DNA of 64,000 nt from Candidatus Thorarchaeota archaeon SMTZ1-45. Lineage in GTDB: Archaea; Asgardarchaeota; Thorarchaeia; Thorarchaeales; Thorarchaeaceae. The notes below the pieces were generated by a model. That model did no database searches and was not told the origin of the DNA. It worked only from the letters and a program-made list of their open reading frames with translations. The position numbers and the translations under genes were made by a program. Of the stretch, positions 16,769 through 25,532 are shown one piece after another (the first letter of the stretch is position 1; every line of letters starts with the position of its first letter). The DNA lies in the NCBI GenBank assembly GCA_001563335.1, contig LRSL01000013.1:39583-103582 (forward strand), given 5' to 3'.

Positions 16769-17523
16769 CATGTGCGATCGATGTTGATCATGTGTTTTTC
16801 AAATATGATGAGTTTAAAATGGAAGACATCAACTTCCAACTACATGTTGGTGAACAGAAAGCTCTTGCTGGCCTGAATGGGTCTGGAAAAACCACCTTGT
16901 TCAAGCTTCTCCTCGGACTGCTTGAGCCAGACTCAGGTGATATTTACATTTTTGACAAGAAACTCACAAAAGACACACTCTGGGAAATCAGACAGGATGT
17001 TGGCTTTCTATTTCAAAATCCAGATGACCAGCTCTTCGCACCTACTGTATGGGAGGATGTTGCTTTTGGTCCTCGTAATTTAGGACTGTCAAAAGAAGAG
17101 GTCGAAGATAGGGTTGAGTGGGCACTTGATAGAGTTGACATGTCCAAATTTGTGAACCGACCAGTAAACCAGATGAGTCATGGACAAGCAAAACGAGTAG
17201 CACTTGCTGGTATCATTGCAATGAGACCTAGCATTTTGATTCTTGATGAACCCTTTTCGGGACTTGACTTTAAGATGGTCACAAATATGATAGATATAAT
17301 CGGGAGATTAAGACAGGAAGGTGCTAGTATACTCTTTACTACTCACAACAGTTTCTTCATAGAAACTTTGTCTGACTCAGTTGCCGTGATAAAGGAAGGT
17401 CGGATTGTTTACGATGGACCTACCAAAGAAGCAATGAGAAGTAGAACAGTGTTTGAGAATATTGGTGATTGGGGCCAACTGAGAAAACAGATTATGTCTA
17501 CCAGAAGTTCTCTTTTAGAATGA
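16765..17523 (+). CDS. nikO: ECF importer ATP-binding subunit CbiO/NikO
   Basis: 252-residue ABC ATPase. Walker A GLNGSGKTT (about residue 36), Q-loop FLFQNPDDQLF, signature MSHGQAKR (a variant of LSGGQ), Walker B ILILDEPFSG and switch His in FTTHN are all present. NPDDQ is typical of the CbiO/EcfA family. Last gene of the nickel importer operon, overlapping nikQ by four bases. The only ECF-type ATPase in the window, so it could also serve the S component at 61788-62390. Confidence 0.92.
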   Translation: MTCAIDVDHVFFKYDEFKMEDINFQLHVGEQKALAGLNGSGKTTLFKLLLGLLEPDSGDIYIFDKKLTKDTLWEIRQDVGFLFQNPDDQLFAPTVWEDVAFGPRNLGLSKEEVEDRVEWALDRVDMSKFVNRPVNQMSHGQAKRVALAGIIAMRPSILILDEPFSGLDFKMVTNMIDIIGRLRQEGASILFTTHNSFFIETLSDSVAVIKEGRIVYDGPTKEAMRSRTVFENIGDWGQLRKQIMSTRSSLLE

Positions 17524-17534
17524 GTTCGATATGG

Positions 17535-17542
17535 TTAAAAGG
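17535..17542 (+). promoter_or_regulatory. TATA box for tRNA-Leu
   Basis: TTAAAAGG lies 27-34 bases upstream of the tRNA 5' end, the normal archaeal spacing. Confidence 0.6.
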
Positions 17543-17568
17543 CACTTTCCAAGAACTCCAATTTGAAC

Positions 17569-17656
17569 GCGGAGGTTGCCAAGCCAGGTCAAAGGCGTAG
17601 GGTTCAGATCCCTATTTCGTAGGAATTCGCGAGTTCGAATCTCGCCCTCCGCACCA
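17569..17656 (+). tRNA. tRNA-Leu (anticodon CAG)
   Basis: Acceptor strands GCGGAGG and CCTCCGC pair perfectly. The anticodon arm is TAGGG-TTCAGAT-CCCTA with anticodon CAG; the T arm is GCGAG-TTCGAAT-CTCGC. The variable region contains a short hairpin (TTC-GTAG-GAA), as expected of class II tRNA-Leu. The discriminator A and CCA are encoded (17653-17656). No intron is seen. Confidence 0.96.
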
Positions 17657-17668
17657 TTTTCATTATTG

Positions 17669-18109
17669 TCATTCATCTTGCGGGAGAATGAACATTGTTT
17701 CTATCCTTTCCACACCTTCCAGCTTCTCAAGTTCTCCTGTGATAAATTTAGCAAGTTGAGGTATGTCTTTAACTCGAACCTTACAAATGAAGCTGGCTGG
17801 TCCTGTAGTTCTAAGAATCTCTGAAATCTCATTGTATTTAGAGAGCTTCTGATAGATTTCATAAGAATCTCCAGGTCTAGAAATGATTAAAACGACTACC
17901 TGAGCCTCATATCCAAGTTTCCTATGATCCAGCTCAAGTGTATATCTTTTAATGACGCCTTCATCGACAAGACGTTCCATTCGGTTTCTAACTGAACTAG
18001 GACTAAGTTTTACGATAGCTCCAATCTCTCTTAGAGACCTTCGGGCGTTCTTTGTGAGCATCTCGATGATTCTAAGGTCCGTGTCATCAATCCTTTCAGT
18101 TGAGCCCAT
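17669..18109 (-). CDS. Lrp/AsnC-family transcriptional regulator
   Basis: 146 residues: an N-terminal winged HTH (DDTDLRIIEMLTKNARRSLREIG, SPSSVRNRMERLVDEGVI) and a C-terminal RAM/ACT domain (GPASFICKVRVKDIPQL, LEGVERIETMF). Such proteins form octamers and sense amino acids. It ends 12 bases from the tRNA on the opposite strand. Upstream aIF5A is on the same strand, with 34 bases between, so co-transcription is possible. Effector unknown. Confidence 0.9.
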   Translation of the reverse strand: MGSTERIDDTDLRIIEMLTKNARRSLREIGAIVKLSPSSVRNRMERLVDEGVIKRYTLELDHRKLGYEAQVVVLIISRPGDSYEIYQKLSKYNEISEILRTTGPASFICKVRVKDIPQLAKFITGELEKLEGVERIETMFILPQDE

Positions 18110-18143
18110 CTAGAACATCCCTTTCTTGAAAAGATTGAATGCT

Positions 18144-18542
18144 CTAAGTTTTCACCCTAGTAATTACCTTGGTGCCCATGACATCCCATACTTCAACTGC
18201 TACATTGAGCTCAATTTTCGAAGCAATATCATCATCTGTTGGCTTTGGAACCTCATAAGTCACAAAGGTTTCACTATCCATGAGGCTGTAGGTTTCACCC
18301 ATATCAGCTATTACTGTTGCACTCGTTTTTTCAATAACTGGAACATCAACCATCCGGTCTGCTGGCATGATGACATTACGTTTCCGGTTGTCAAAGAAAC
18401 CAATGGCTACAATGTTTGCCTTGGCTGCGCCATGCTTTCCAGGCTTTGATTTTTCTATTGATACAACTTTGCAGGGTTCACCATCTATCAGAAAGTAGCT
18501 TCCAGGTTTGAGGCCCTTGGCTTCAGACTTCTTAATGCTCAC
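18144..18542 (-). CDS. eif5A: Translation initiation factor aIF5A
   Basis: 132-residue factor that helps ribosomes through difficult peptide bonds such as polyproline. SKPGKHGAAK (about residues 32-41) carries the lysine that becomes hypusine (KPGKHG). KSEAKGLKPGSYFLIDGEPCKV and the C-terminal OB-fold segment are conserved. The start is GTG at 18542 with GGTGAT five bases upstream. An unusually clear TATA box lies about 60 bases upstream, shared with the divergent NAD kinase. Confidence 0.96.
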   Translation of the reverse strand: MSIKKSEAKGLKPGSYFLIDGEPCKVVSIEKSKPGKHGAAKANIVAIGFFDNRKRNVIMPADRMVDVPVIEKTSATVIADMGETYSLMDSETFVTYEVPKPTDDDIASKIELNVAVEVWDVMGTKVITRVKT

Positions 18543-18600
18543 TCTAAATCACCAACTTCGTCTTGCAGACCTGTGTTAGTCCCCCTCCATTCCTTTCATG

Positions 18601-18612
18601 TATATATATTTG
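18601..18612. promoter_or_regulatory. Shared TATA element between aIF5A and NAD kinase
   Basis: TATATATATTTG; reads as a TATA box on both strands. It is about 60 bases from the aIF5A GTG and 66 from the NAD kinase start. A GGGGGCGG patch adjoins it on the plus strand. Confidence 0.5.
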
Positions 18613-18677
18613 GGGGCGGTAGAGTTTTCTTTCCATGACAACAAGTGTAAAAGGGGCTTGAAAAAAGCCAAGCTTGG

Positions 18678-19559
18678 GTGTGTTCTAATTTGATTGAAGA
18701 GGACCCACAGATTCTCACTGAGAAAAGGGCTGTAGGACTTATCTGTAGACCTGACCGCCCTGAAATTGAAGAGATTGCTAATCAGATAGCTGAATTTCTA
18801 ATTTCGGAAAACCTGAGCGTGCAGGTTGATCCTGGTTCCTGTAATATCGTTCACAAGAAAGCACAACCCACCTTGATAGAGAAAATGGATGTTGACTTTG
18901 TAGTTACAATTGGTGGGGATGGAACAATTCTCTATACACTGACAAAGCTGAAGGATCGCGAAACTCCCTTATTCTGTGTCAATCGAGGAACTGTAGGATT
19001 TCTCACGGAGAGCGACACTGAATCTGCTATCTCATCACTTAGGAATATTCTAGAGAATGAATGCATCATCGAAAACAATGTTAACATTAGTTCTGGGGTT
19101 GGCGAGCGGAGATTCGAAGATGCTCTAAATGAAGTGTATGTCGTGTCCAAAATACCTGGACGACTCTTAAGTCTGCAAGTATATGTTGATGGGGTTGAAA
19201 TTGATTCTGGACGAGCTGATGGAGCAATGCTTGCAACACCAGTTGGATCCTCTGCTTATGCTCTTGCAGCAGGTGGGTCTATTCTTGCACCAAATGTTAA
19301 TGGGCTCATTTTTGTGCCAGTATGCCCGCCTAGATTTGAACTCAAATCAGTCGTAGTACCGGATTCTGCAACTGTAGAAATCGAGCTTGTCAAACCAGGA
19401 GTTTCTGCCTATGCTGTGATTGACGGTCAGACAAGATGGGAGATTGCTCCGCATGAAACAGTGTGGATGAAAAAGTCTGAGGGTGTTTCTCGATTCATTA
19501 GACTTTATGATAATTACTACGATCGATTGAACACGCGTCTTGTTCCTCGTGTCTTATAG
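18678..19559 (+). CDS. nadK: NAD kinase
   Basis: 293-residue ATP- or polyphosphate-dependent NAD kinase making NADP. GGDGTIL (about residue 78) is the catalytic motif, with NRGTVGFLTE, the TPVGSSAYALAAGG loop and C-terminal SVVVPDSATVEIE-like strands of the family. GTG at 18678 is taken as start; TTG at 18690 is an alternative. The downstream Nob1 gene begins ten bases after its stop. Confidence 0.92.
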   Translation: MCSNLIEEDPQILTEKRAVGLICRPDRPEIEEIANQIAEFLISENLSVQVDPGSCNIVHKKAQPTLIEKMDVDFVVTIGGDGTILYTLTKLKDRETPLFCVNRGTVGFLTESDTESAISSLRNILENECIIENNVNISSGVGERRFEDALNEVYVVSKIPGRLLSLQVYVDGVEIDSGRADGAMLATPVGSSAYALAAGGSILAPNVNGLIFVPVCPPRFELKSVVVPDSATVEIELVKPGVSAYAVIDGQTRWEIAPHETVWMKKSEGVSRFIRLYDNYYDRLNTRLVPRVL

Positions 19560-19568
19560 GTGACTCAA

Positions 19569-20084
19569 ATGTCACAGGTCTATGTTGTTGATGCAGGCGT
19601 CTTGTTTTCAACATGGACTAAGAAAATCCCAGATGCAACCCTTGTGACAACTAGTAATATTCTGTCTGAGCTTCACAATAAGCCTAGCCAGTTTAGGTCA
19701 GAAATTCTTATGGTCATTAATAGGATGCGTGCTATTGATCCGGAGGAAAAAGAGATCCATAGAACAACTGATGCTGCTTCTCAATCTGGCGATATCTCTG
19801 TTCTCTCAGAAAATGACATAGAACTGATTGCTCTTGCACTTAAAATCAAAAATGAGGGCAAAAAAGTAACACTGGTGTCTACAGACTTTGCAGTGCTCAA
19901 TACTGCGAGTCATCTAGATATCGCAATTCTTGACCCATCAGGTAAGTTCAAGGAACAAATTACTTGGGTAAGGAGATGTCCTGCTTGTAAATACAAGTCT
20001 AAGACCCCATCGGATGATATTGAATGTCCCGTATGTGGCACAGAAATGCGTAGAATGTCCTTGCGAAAGCGAAAGATGTCTTAA
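19569..20084 (+). CDS. nob1: Nob1-type rRNA maturation endonuclease (PIN domain plus zinc ribbon)
   Basis: 171 residues. The PIN domain has VVDAGVLF with the first acidic residue, SELHNK, DIELIALAL and LVSTDFAVLN; the zinc ribbon is CPACKYKSK...CPVCGTEM. Nob1 cuts the 3' end of small-subunit rRNA. ATG at 19569 is chosen because GGTGA lies just upstream; a GTG abutting the NAD kinase stop would add three residues. Basic C-terminus RMSLRKRKMS probably contacts rRNA. Confidence 0.9.
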   Translation: MSQVYVVDAGVLFSTWTKKIPDATLVTTSNILSELHNKPSQFRSEILMVINRMRAIDPEEKEIHRTTDAASQSGDISVLSENDIELIALALKIKNEGKKVTLVSTDFAVLNTASHLDIAILDPSGKFKEQITWVRRCPACKYKSKTPSDDIECPVCGTEMRRMSLRKRKMS

Positions 20085-20158
20085 AACTGGTAATACTCTG
20101 GTCTTACATCATGTAATATGGTTACATTGAGAGGATACTTGTTGGAGAGTTGTCCTGA

Positions 20159-20428
20159 TTGAAAGATAAACCTGGACTCACGATACAACGAGATTTAGAT
20201 GACATAAAGACCCAGGTCAAGAAAGAGTTAGATACCATAAGAGACCTCATGGACTCTTTTGAGTATCGCAATCCATCCTCCAACTGGAGTGCTCCTTTTC
20301 AGATACATCGTCTGCGTAGAGCTTTGAGAATTCATTATCTTGCTCTAAAGATCAGAGACTCTACTCCTCAAAGTCCAAGTATGCGAAACTTATCTTGGGA
20401 TTTACATAATGATCATGATTTACCATGA
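20159..20428 (+). CDS. Small helical protein of unknown function
   Basis: 89 residues, TTG start with GGAGAG about 11 bases upstream. Predominantly charged helices (IQRDLDDIKTQVKKELDTIRDLMDSFEY, then RLRRALRIHYLALKIRD), suggesting a coiled coil. No family recognised. It follows nob1 by 74 bases and its stop abuts the convergent yjbQ gene. Coding status is probable because of the codon-like pattern and start site, but not certain. Confidence 0.5.
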   Translation: MKDKPGLTIQRDLDDIKTQVKKELDTIRDLMDSFEYRNPSSNWSAPFQIHRLRRALRIHYLALKIRDSTPQSPSMRNLSWDLHNDHDLP

Positions 20429-20848
20429 TTACTCGCCAATGAGAACAACTTCAAGTCGTCTGCTTCTTGGTTTATTATCAAAGTCAATGAATGTTATTTG
20501 TTGCCATGAGCCTAGTGTTAGACTTCTGTTTACAAAAGGTACAGTGAGACTAGGTCCAAGAATAGATGCTCTGATATGAGAATGTCCATTACCATCCCGC
20601 CATCTTAGATGATGCTGATATACTGCTTCTTTTGGTGCAATCCTCTCCATAGCGACGGGAAAATCCTGCAAGAGCCCATCTTCGTATTCGATTGTTGTTA
20701 CCGAACCTGTTGAGCCAGTACAGAATAATGTACAAATTCCTGTCTTTATTCCGCTCTTGGCTACGGTATTTTCAACAGCGTGTGTGATGTCAATCATATC
20801 ACAATTTCCCCTTGTTTCAAACGTGATTTTATCATGAAATGTACTCAA
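20429..20848 (-). CDS. YjbQ/UPF0047 family protein
   Basis: 139 residues of the UPF0047 fold. LFCTGSTGSVTTIEYEDGLLQDF, HHLRWRDGNGHSHIRASILGPS and LGSWQQITFIDFDN are the conserved blocks, with His and Asp/Asn residues for metal or phosphate binding. Bacterial YjbQ has weak thiamine-phosphate synthase activity; the true role is unknown. It is 66 bases downstream of the 601-residue TPR gene on the same strand. Confidence 0.88.
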   Translation of the reverse strand: MSTFHDKITFETRGNCDMIDITHAVENTVAKSGIKTGICTLFCTGSTGSVTTIEYEDGLLQDFPVAMERIAPKEAVYQHHLRWRDGNGHSHIRASILGPSLTVPFVNRSLTLGSWQQITFIDFDNKPRSRRLEVVLIGE

Positions 20849-20914
20849 CTTGCTTCACCAGTCAATATAATACTCATTGAGAGTGGAGATGACACTTTTA
20901 TCTTCCGTAAACTT

Positions 20915-22720
20915 CTACTTAACAGCTCGTTCAATCTTCGACTTTTCAATCAGAGTTCGAATTCTCATTTCCTTATCCAGCAAGGCTTCTTCGTTCTCTT
21001 GAAGTATAAGCAGTGCTCCAATGTGATTACCTGCATTAAGAGCACGAACTAAAGACATTATGGCAAGCATCACCTCATCTTGAGTTGATACAGCAATCTC
21101 ATCCATTTGCTTTATGGCCGCATTAATAGGACCTAGTTTCTGTGGATAGTGGATGAAGCGTGTTTCAAAAACGGTGAAGAAATCCTCAAACGCCTCTTTG
21201 AGTTCATTCGCCTCCTTGAACCCTTCTCCAGATTTTTCAAGCAGGTCAATAGCTTTCTCAATCATCTCAGGTGAGTTAGTCAAGAGCGCTTCCATACCTG
21301 CTGTACGTACCCAAATCGTTGCTAATTCAGGGACACCAAGTTCTTGATAATACTCTGCTGCGTTCTCAGCCTTTTCACTTGCCAACCAATGGAATGACTC
21401 ATACCGTTCTTTGTCTCCGAGCTTCATAGCACATTCTGCAGCTTTGCTGTACAGTTTTGATCCTCCTTCATGGTCTCCGGAGGTGGATGATTCATCAGCA
21501 AGTTCCACATAGAGTTCTAATGCCTGCTCTAGATACCCCCGAGCCTCTGTTTCATTTCCAGACTCATCTAGAACTTCAGCGGCTTCTTCGAGAGATACAG
21601 CTTGTAATTCCTTATTACCACCCTCCTTCTCCTCTACAGCCTGCTGAAGATAATGATTGATGACCTCTTTGTATAGATTGTCTGCATCTTCTGTTTGTCC
21701 CCACTTTTGTAGACACATAGCTTGGAATCGAAGGTATTTCTTTTCGGACTCCACATCATGTTGACTCTTGGCTTTCTCTGCAAGTTCTCCAAAAAGCTCG
21801 TTCGCACGTTTGAAAGCCCATTTAGCTTTCATTGGTCGACCGATCTCAATGAACATATTTCCCCCCTTTACTAGAAGTGGAGCCACAGATTCAGCTGTAC
21901 CTTGCATTTTCAGGTAAGCTTCCGCAGCCTTTGAGATAGCCTGATTCCGAGCAGATGTTAATCTCTGCAGTTTATATGCCTCTTGAGCTGCATCATAGAT
22001 ATTACCCGCCTTCTCATACAACTCAGCTGCTTCGTAGAGTTCTCCTGCGTCCATCATAATTCGCGTTGCTTCGGGAGAATCGCCCTTTGTTTCCATAATC
22101 TGTGCTGCTTCAGCCATTGCATTCCCTGCAGAAAGGTAATCGCCAGAGCCTTTCGCAATCTCAGCCCAACGTTTTGCAAGTCTGGCTGCTCGATCGTTGA
22201 TTCGTTCGCCCAGCTCATCATCTCCTGCAGTATAATAGAGTCTACTGACTTTTCTAAGGAGACTAACTGCTTCATCAAAATTCTCCTCAACTTCTCGCGC
22301 ATCCGCAAGGTTTTCGAGTGCATCTGCCGCTTTGATGTTAAGCTCGTTCTTTTTCTCGTCTGTTTCTACAAAATCCTGAGCTCTAAAGTAGAAATCAGCT
22401 GCTTTCTTGTATTCTGTTGCATCTTCTGCAACCTTTGCAGCACTCATGTTAAGTCTTACAATTTCTTGATAGACCTCTGGTCCTTGAGGTAATCGGATGA
22501 GCATTAGAGTGGCATTGTCGAACGCTTTGAAAGCATCCTCTGCTCTATAGATGTCTTGATATACTAGAGCGCCTTCTTCATAGATTTTTGCTGCTTTTTC
22601 ATAGTCCATTTTTGTAGCGAAACGGCTTGCTGCAGCAATAAGCAACTTTGCTCCTTGCTCTTTGTTGCCATCTTTCAGTGCATTTCTCGCTTCTTTCAGG
22701 ATCTCTTCATCAGTAGTCAA
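20915..22720 (-). CDS. Long TPR protein with SNAP-like helical repeats
   Basis: 601 residues, nearly all alpha-helical TPR-like repeats: for example DYEKAAKIYEEGALVYQD, EYKKAADFYFRAQDF, NFDEAVSLLRKVSRLYY and AAELYEKAGNIYDAAQEAY. The repeat style (KAAxxYxxAA) resembles eukaryotic alpha-SNAP and related TPR scaffolds. TTG at 22720 follows GGAGATTCC. No signal peptide or membrane segment. Likely a protein-interaction scaffold in the cytosol; a membrane-traffic role is speculation from resemblance and from GTPase and TRAPP-like genes elsewhere in the window. Confidence 0.78.
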   Translation of the reverse strand: MTTDEEILKEARNALKDGNKEQGAKLLIAAASRFATKMDYEKAAKIYEEGALVYQDIYRAEDAFKAFDNATLMLIRLPQGPEVYQEIVRLNMSAAKVAEDATEYKKAADFYFRAQDFVETDEKKNELNIKAADALENLADAREVEENFDEAVSLLRKVSRLYYTAGDDELGERINDRAARLAKRWAEIAKGSGDYLSAGNAMAEAAQIMETKGDSPEATRIMMDAGELYEAAELYEKAGNIYDAAQEAYKLQRLTSARNQAISKAAEAYLKMQGTAESVAPLLVKGGNMFIEIGRPMKAKWAFKRANELFGELAEKAKSQHDVESEKKYLRFQAMCLQKWGQTEDADNLYKEVINHYLQQAVEEKEGGNKELQAVSLEEAAEVLDESGNETEARGYLEQALELYVELADESSTSGDHEGGSKLYSKAAECAMKLGDKERYESFHWLASEKAENAAEYYQELGVPELATIWVRTAGMEALLTNSPEMIEKAIDLLEKSGEGFKEANELKEAFEDFFTVFETRFIHYPQKLGPINAAIKQMDEIAVSTQDEVMLAIMSLVRALNAGNHIGALLILQENEEALLDKEMRIRTLIEKSKIERAVK

Positions 22721-22784
22721 AGTGGAATCTCCTTGGTTCTACCTAGATTGCGATGTTAACTACAGGTTCTTGAATTCATGTACC

Positions 22785-22826
22785 TCATAACAGTTGTCGT
22801 TATGATTCAATAACCCTCATGTTATT
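22785..22826. promoter_or_regulatory. Two tandem inverted repeats in a divergent promoter
   Basis: TCATAAC (22785-22791) and GTTATGA (22799-22805) are exact inverted repeats, as are AATAAC (22809-22814) and GTTATT (22821-22826). Both share ATAAC...GTTAT and their centres are about 22 bases apart. They lie between the TPR gene and the Gfo/Idh gene at 22880. Probably twin sites for one dimeric regulator; inference. Confidence 0.45.
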
Positions 22827-22879
22827 CTCAGAACACTCAAATATCAAAGTTCCACATAGAAAATGGTAGTTGAAACCCA

Positions 22880-23986
22880 TTGAGCGGTGATGCAGAACTA
22901 CGGCTTGGAATCATCGGGATAGGGAAAGTTGGACTGACTCATCTTGCCGCTTTAAAATCTTTGAAAGACACAGGTCTTCTGAACATCGAAATTAATGCAG
23001 TGAGTGACAGTGATATAGGAAAATCGAAAGAAGCTGCAAAGGAATTCAATGTTCCCTCCGTCTATGATGATCATATTGATTTAATCAATGATGCGAATGT
23101 CGATATTGTCTATATCTGTACTCCTACTAGCAAGCACACAGACATGGTGAAAGAAGCAGCTCGAGCAAACAAGGCTATCTTTTGTGTGAAACCGATTGCC
23201 CATAGTTGCCCACAGGTTCGAGATTTGAATGCGGTTGCTCTGGCTTCCTCTGTTCCAACAAGTGCAGGATTGGTGTTAAGATATGATCCATTCCTGTTAT
23301 ATGCCAAACGCCTTATTGAGAAGAACGATTTTGGAAAACCTTTGCTAGCGAACATTCGTGATGACCAGCATTTTCCCCTAGAACAAGAGGAATATTCACA
23401 GTGGAGAAGTGATACTTCTGTTCCTGGTGGTGGAATACTCCTCCATCAGGGCATTCAAGATATTGATGTATTAAGCTGGTTCTTTGGTGATATTGTAAAC
23501 GTCTACGCGCAAGTAGGTTTCTATAGCGAAAGTGGCGTTGAAGACCAAGCTTCCTTAATTATGCGCCATGAAGATGGAACAACAAGTACAATTAATTTAG
23601 TTTGGCATTGGCTAGAGCGTCCTAATGAAAGAAAAATCGAGTTCTTCTTTGAGAAAGGACTCATAGAAATAATCCTAGAATCTGGGAGCACTCATCTAGA
23701 CTATCATATTCGGGGAGAAGAACCAGTTCGTATAAACTCTGAAAATACTGAGCAGGTGCTCCTTGAACATCTAGATTTATCATCGGATAATCTTGCATTA
23801 GATATTCACGAGACTCTATCTAATGCTGGAATTAACAAACAGTTAGCGTTAAACTACTCCTTCTTGAAAGCTATACAATCTGGCGAAACCCCTTATCCAA
23901 GCTTCCAGGAGGCTGTTCTAGCACATAAGATTGTAGATGCAGCATACGAATCCTCGAATAAGCAGACTCCAATTGATATACTCTAG
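22880..23986 (+). CDS. Gfo/Idh/MocA-family oxidoreductase
   Basis: 368 residues. The Rossmann motif GIIGIGKVGLTHLAAL begins near residue 9; the catalytic Lys is kept in FCVKPIA (EKP variant VKP). GGGILLHQGIQDIDVLSWFFG matches the family's GGG-x(3)-DxGxHxxD region with small changes. TTG at 22880 is the only sensible start; its ribosome site is weak. The substrate is likely a sugar or cyclitol. Behind twin palindromes and followed by an FAD oxidoreductase 56 bases later, possibly one operon. Confidence 0.85.
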   Translation: MSGDAELRLGIIGIGKVGLTHLAALKSLKDTGLLNIEINAVSDSDIGKSKEAAKEFNVPSVYDDHIDLINDANVDIVYICTPTSKHTDMVKEAARANKAIFCVKPIAHSCPQVRDLNAVALASSVPTSAGLVLRYDPFLLYAKRLIEKNDFGKPLLANIRDDQHFPLEQEEYSQWRSDTSVPGGGILLHQGIQDIDVLSWFFGDIVNVYAQVGFYSESGVEDQASLIMRHEDGTTSTINLVWHWLERPNERKIEFFFEKGLIEIILESGSTHLDYHIRGEEPVRINSENTEQVLLEHLDLSSDNLALDIHETLSNAGINKQLALNYSFLKAIQSGETPYPSFQEAVLAHKIVDAAYESSNKQTPIDIL

Positions 23987-24042
23987 AATCCAATTGGACA
24001 TCCTTAAGTAGTCCCAAACAACCCACAAAGGCGAGCTCAGTA

Positions 24043-25413
24043 ATGCAAGAAATCACCCTAGACCAAGTAGACCTCTCTAAATATGATGTCATCATTGCAG
24101 GCGGAGGTGCTGGAGGTCTTCTAACCGCATTAGCATTGACTGCTGAGGGAAAATGTGTTCTTGTTCTTGAAAAAGCTGAACGTCTGGGTGGAGTTTGGAA
24201 TAGTTATTGGGTAGATGGATACCGTGTGGATCAAGGACTGCATGTAATCACACGAGTTACAAGAGGTGCATTTACCAAATTCCTAAGAACATACTTGTCC
24301 CCACCACCAAAGTTTGTTCTACATGAGGGATGGCATTTCCGCGTCTATGATAAAGTTGGTACAATCCCATCAAGCGTTGGAGAAACACTCCGTTGGCCAC
24401 TTACTGGCTGGAGAGGTCGTTTGGGTTTACTCCGTATCGGTGCAAAAATCAAAACGATGAGACTTGAAGAGATGAAAAAGTACAAAGACATCTCATTTCT
24501 AGAGTTCATGCAGTCGAAAGGTGCCACTAACCAAGTCATGTTAGACGTAATGCAGAGTGCAATATACCTGGCTGCAGGGGTACCAATTTCTGAGGCTTCT
24601 GCCTATGAAGCTCTTAGAACCTTGAAAGACACGGATAGAGAGTCATCCAAATTGAATTCTGCCAAGAGATTACTCCTGGGTTCAAGAGAGTATGATGAGG
24701 GCTATGTAATTGGTGGCATGGAGGAACTCATCCGAAGGACAATTGAAACCATCAATGGTGATTATGTACTCAACGCTTCTGTGAATCAGATTCATGAGCA
24801 AAATGGTAGTGTCACAGGATGCACTGTTTCAGGAACGACATTATCACACAAGTGTATTGTGAGCAACATCCCCCTCTGGGCTATGCCTGACATAGTTAAA
24901 TCAGAGAACGCGGAAATTGTTGAGTTCTTCAATCTATGGAGTAATATGAAACCAACTCATGGTATAACACTTTGGCTAGGTCTCAACAAGGTGGTGATTG
25001 GTGATAGGAAAAACAGAGTGCTTGTTCATCCCACACCTAACCGATGGATTGTATCCATTTCGAGCTTTGATCCAAGTTGTGCTCCTATGGGCAAAGAGCT
25101 AGTTGCCATTGCTATGATGAAAATCCATGGAAAAAACAAGAATGAAATGGTTGAGATCATGAAGGGAAATGGTCTAGAAAAGTATCATCCTGGAATTCTT
25201 GACAATGTTGAGATGGAGCACGTTCAAATGTCATATGCGACTCGTGCTGCCCTCATTCCTGGTCAAACTGATCTTGACCGACCAGGACCACGGACTCCGA
25301 TTAAAGGTCTATATATTGTAGGCACAGACACTGCAGGTTCAGGTGTTGGTCTGCAACAGGCTGCCCAGTCAGCTGCTTTCAGAGATAACATAATTGGCAT
25401 CATGTCCGGGTAG
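24043..25413 (+). CDS. FAD-dependent oxidoreductase, phytoene-desaturase-like
   Basis: 456 residues. The dinucleotide-binding motif VIIAGGGAGGLLTALALTAEG is followed by LEKAERLGGVWNSYW, a pattern of the phytoene desaturase/amine oxidase family, and the C-terminal FAD motif GLYIVGTDTAGSGVGLQQA. It may reduce or desaturate an isoprenoid, but the substrate cannot be read. ATG at 24043 has AGGCGAG upstream. Soluble; no membrane segment. Confidence 0.82.
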   Translation: MQEITLDQVDLSKYDVIIAGGGAGGLLTALALTAEGKCVLVLEKAERLGGVWNSYWVDGYRVDQGLHVITRVTRGAFTKFLRTYLSPPPKFVLHEGWHFRVYDKVGTIPSSVGETLRWPLTGWRGRLGLLRIGAKIKTMRLEEMKKYKDISFLEFMQSKGATNQVMLDVMQSAIYLAAGVPISEASAYEALRTLKDTDRESSKLNSAKRLLLGSREYDEGYVIGGMEELIRRTIETINGDYVLNASVNQIHEQNGSVTGCTVSGTTLSHKCIVSNIPLWAMPDIVKSENAEIVEFFNLWSNMKPTHGITLWLGLNKVVIGDRKNRVLVHPTPNRWIVSISSFDPSCAPMGKELVAIAMMKIHGKNKNEMVEIMKGNGLEKYHPGILDNVEMEHVQMSYATRAALIPGQTDLDRPGPRTPIKGLYIVGTDTAGSGVGLQQAAQSAAFRDNIIGIMSG

Positions 25414-25532
25414 GACTCATCTTCCAGTTTCATCATCTGGTCTTATCATGCATTTCAATCATAAAGTGGGAACGTAAAGGTTATGTTTGACTGTTGCCCC
25501 GCAAGGCTTGGCAACATCAGGAGTCATTCCCA

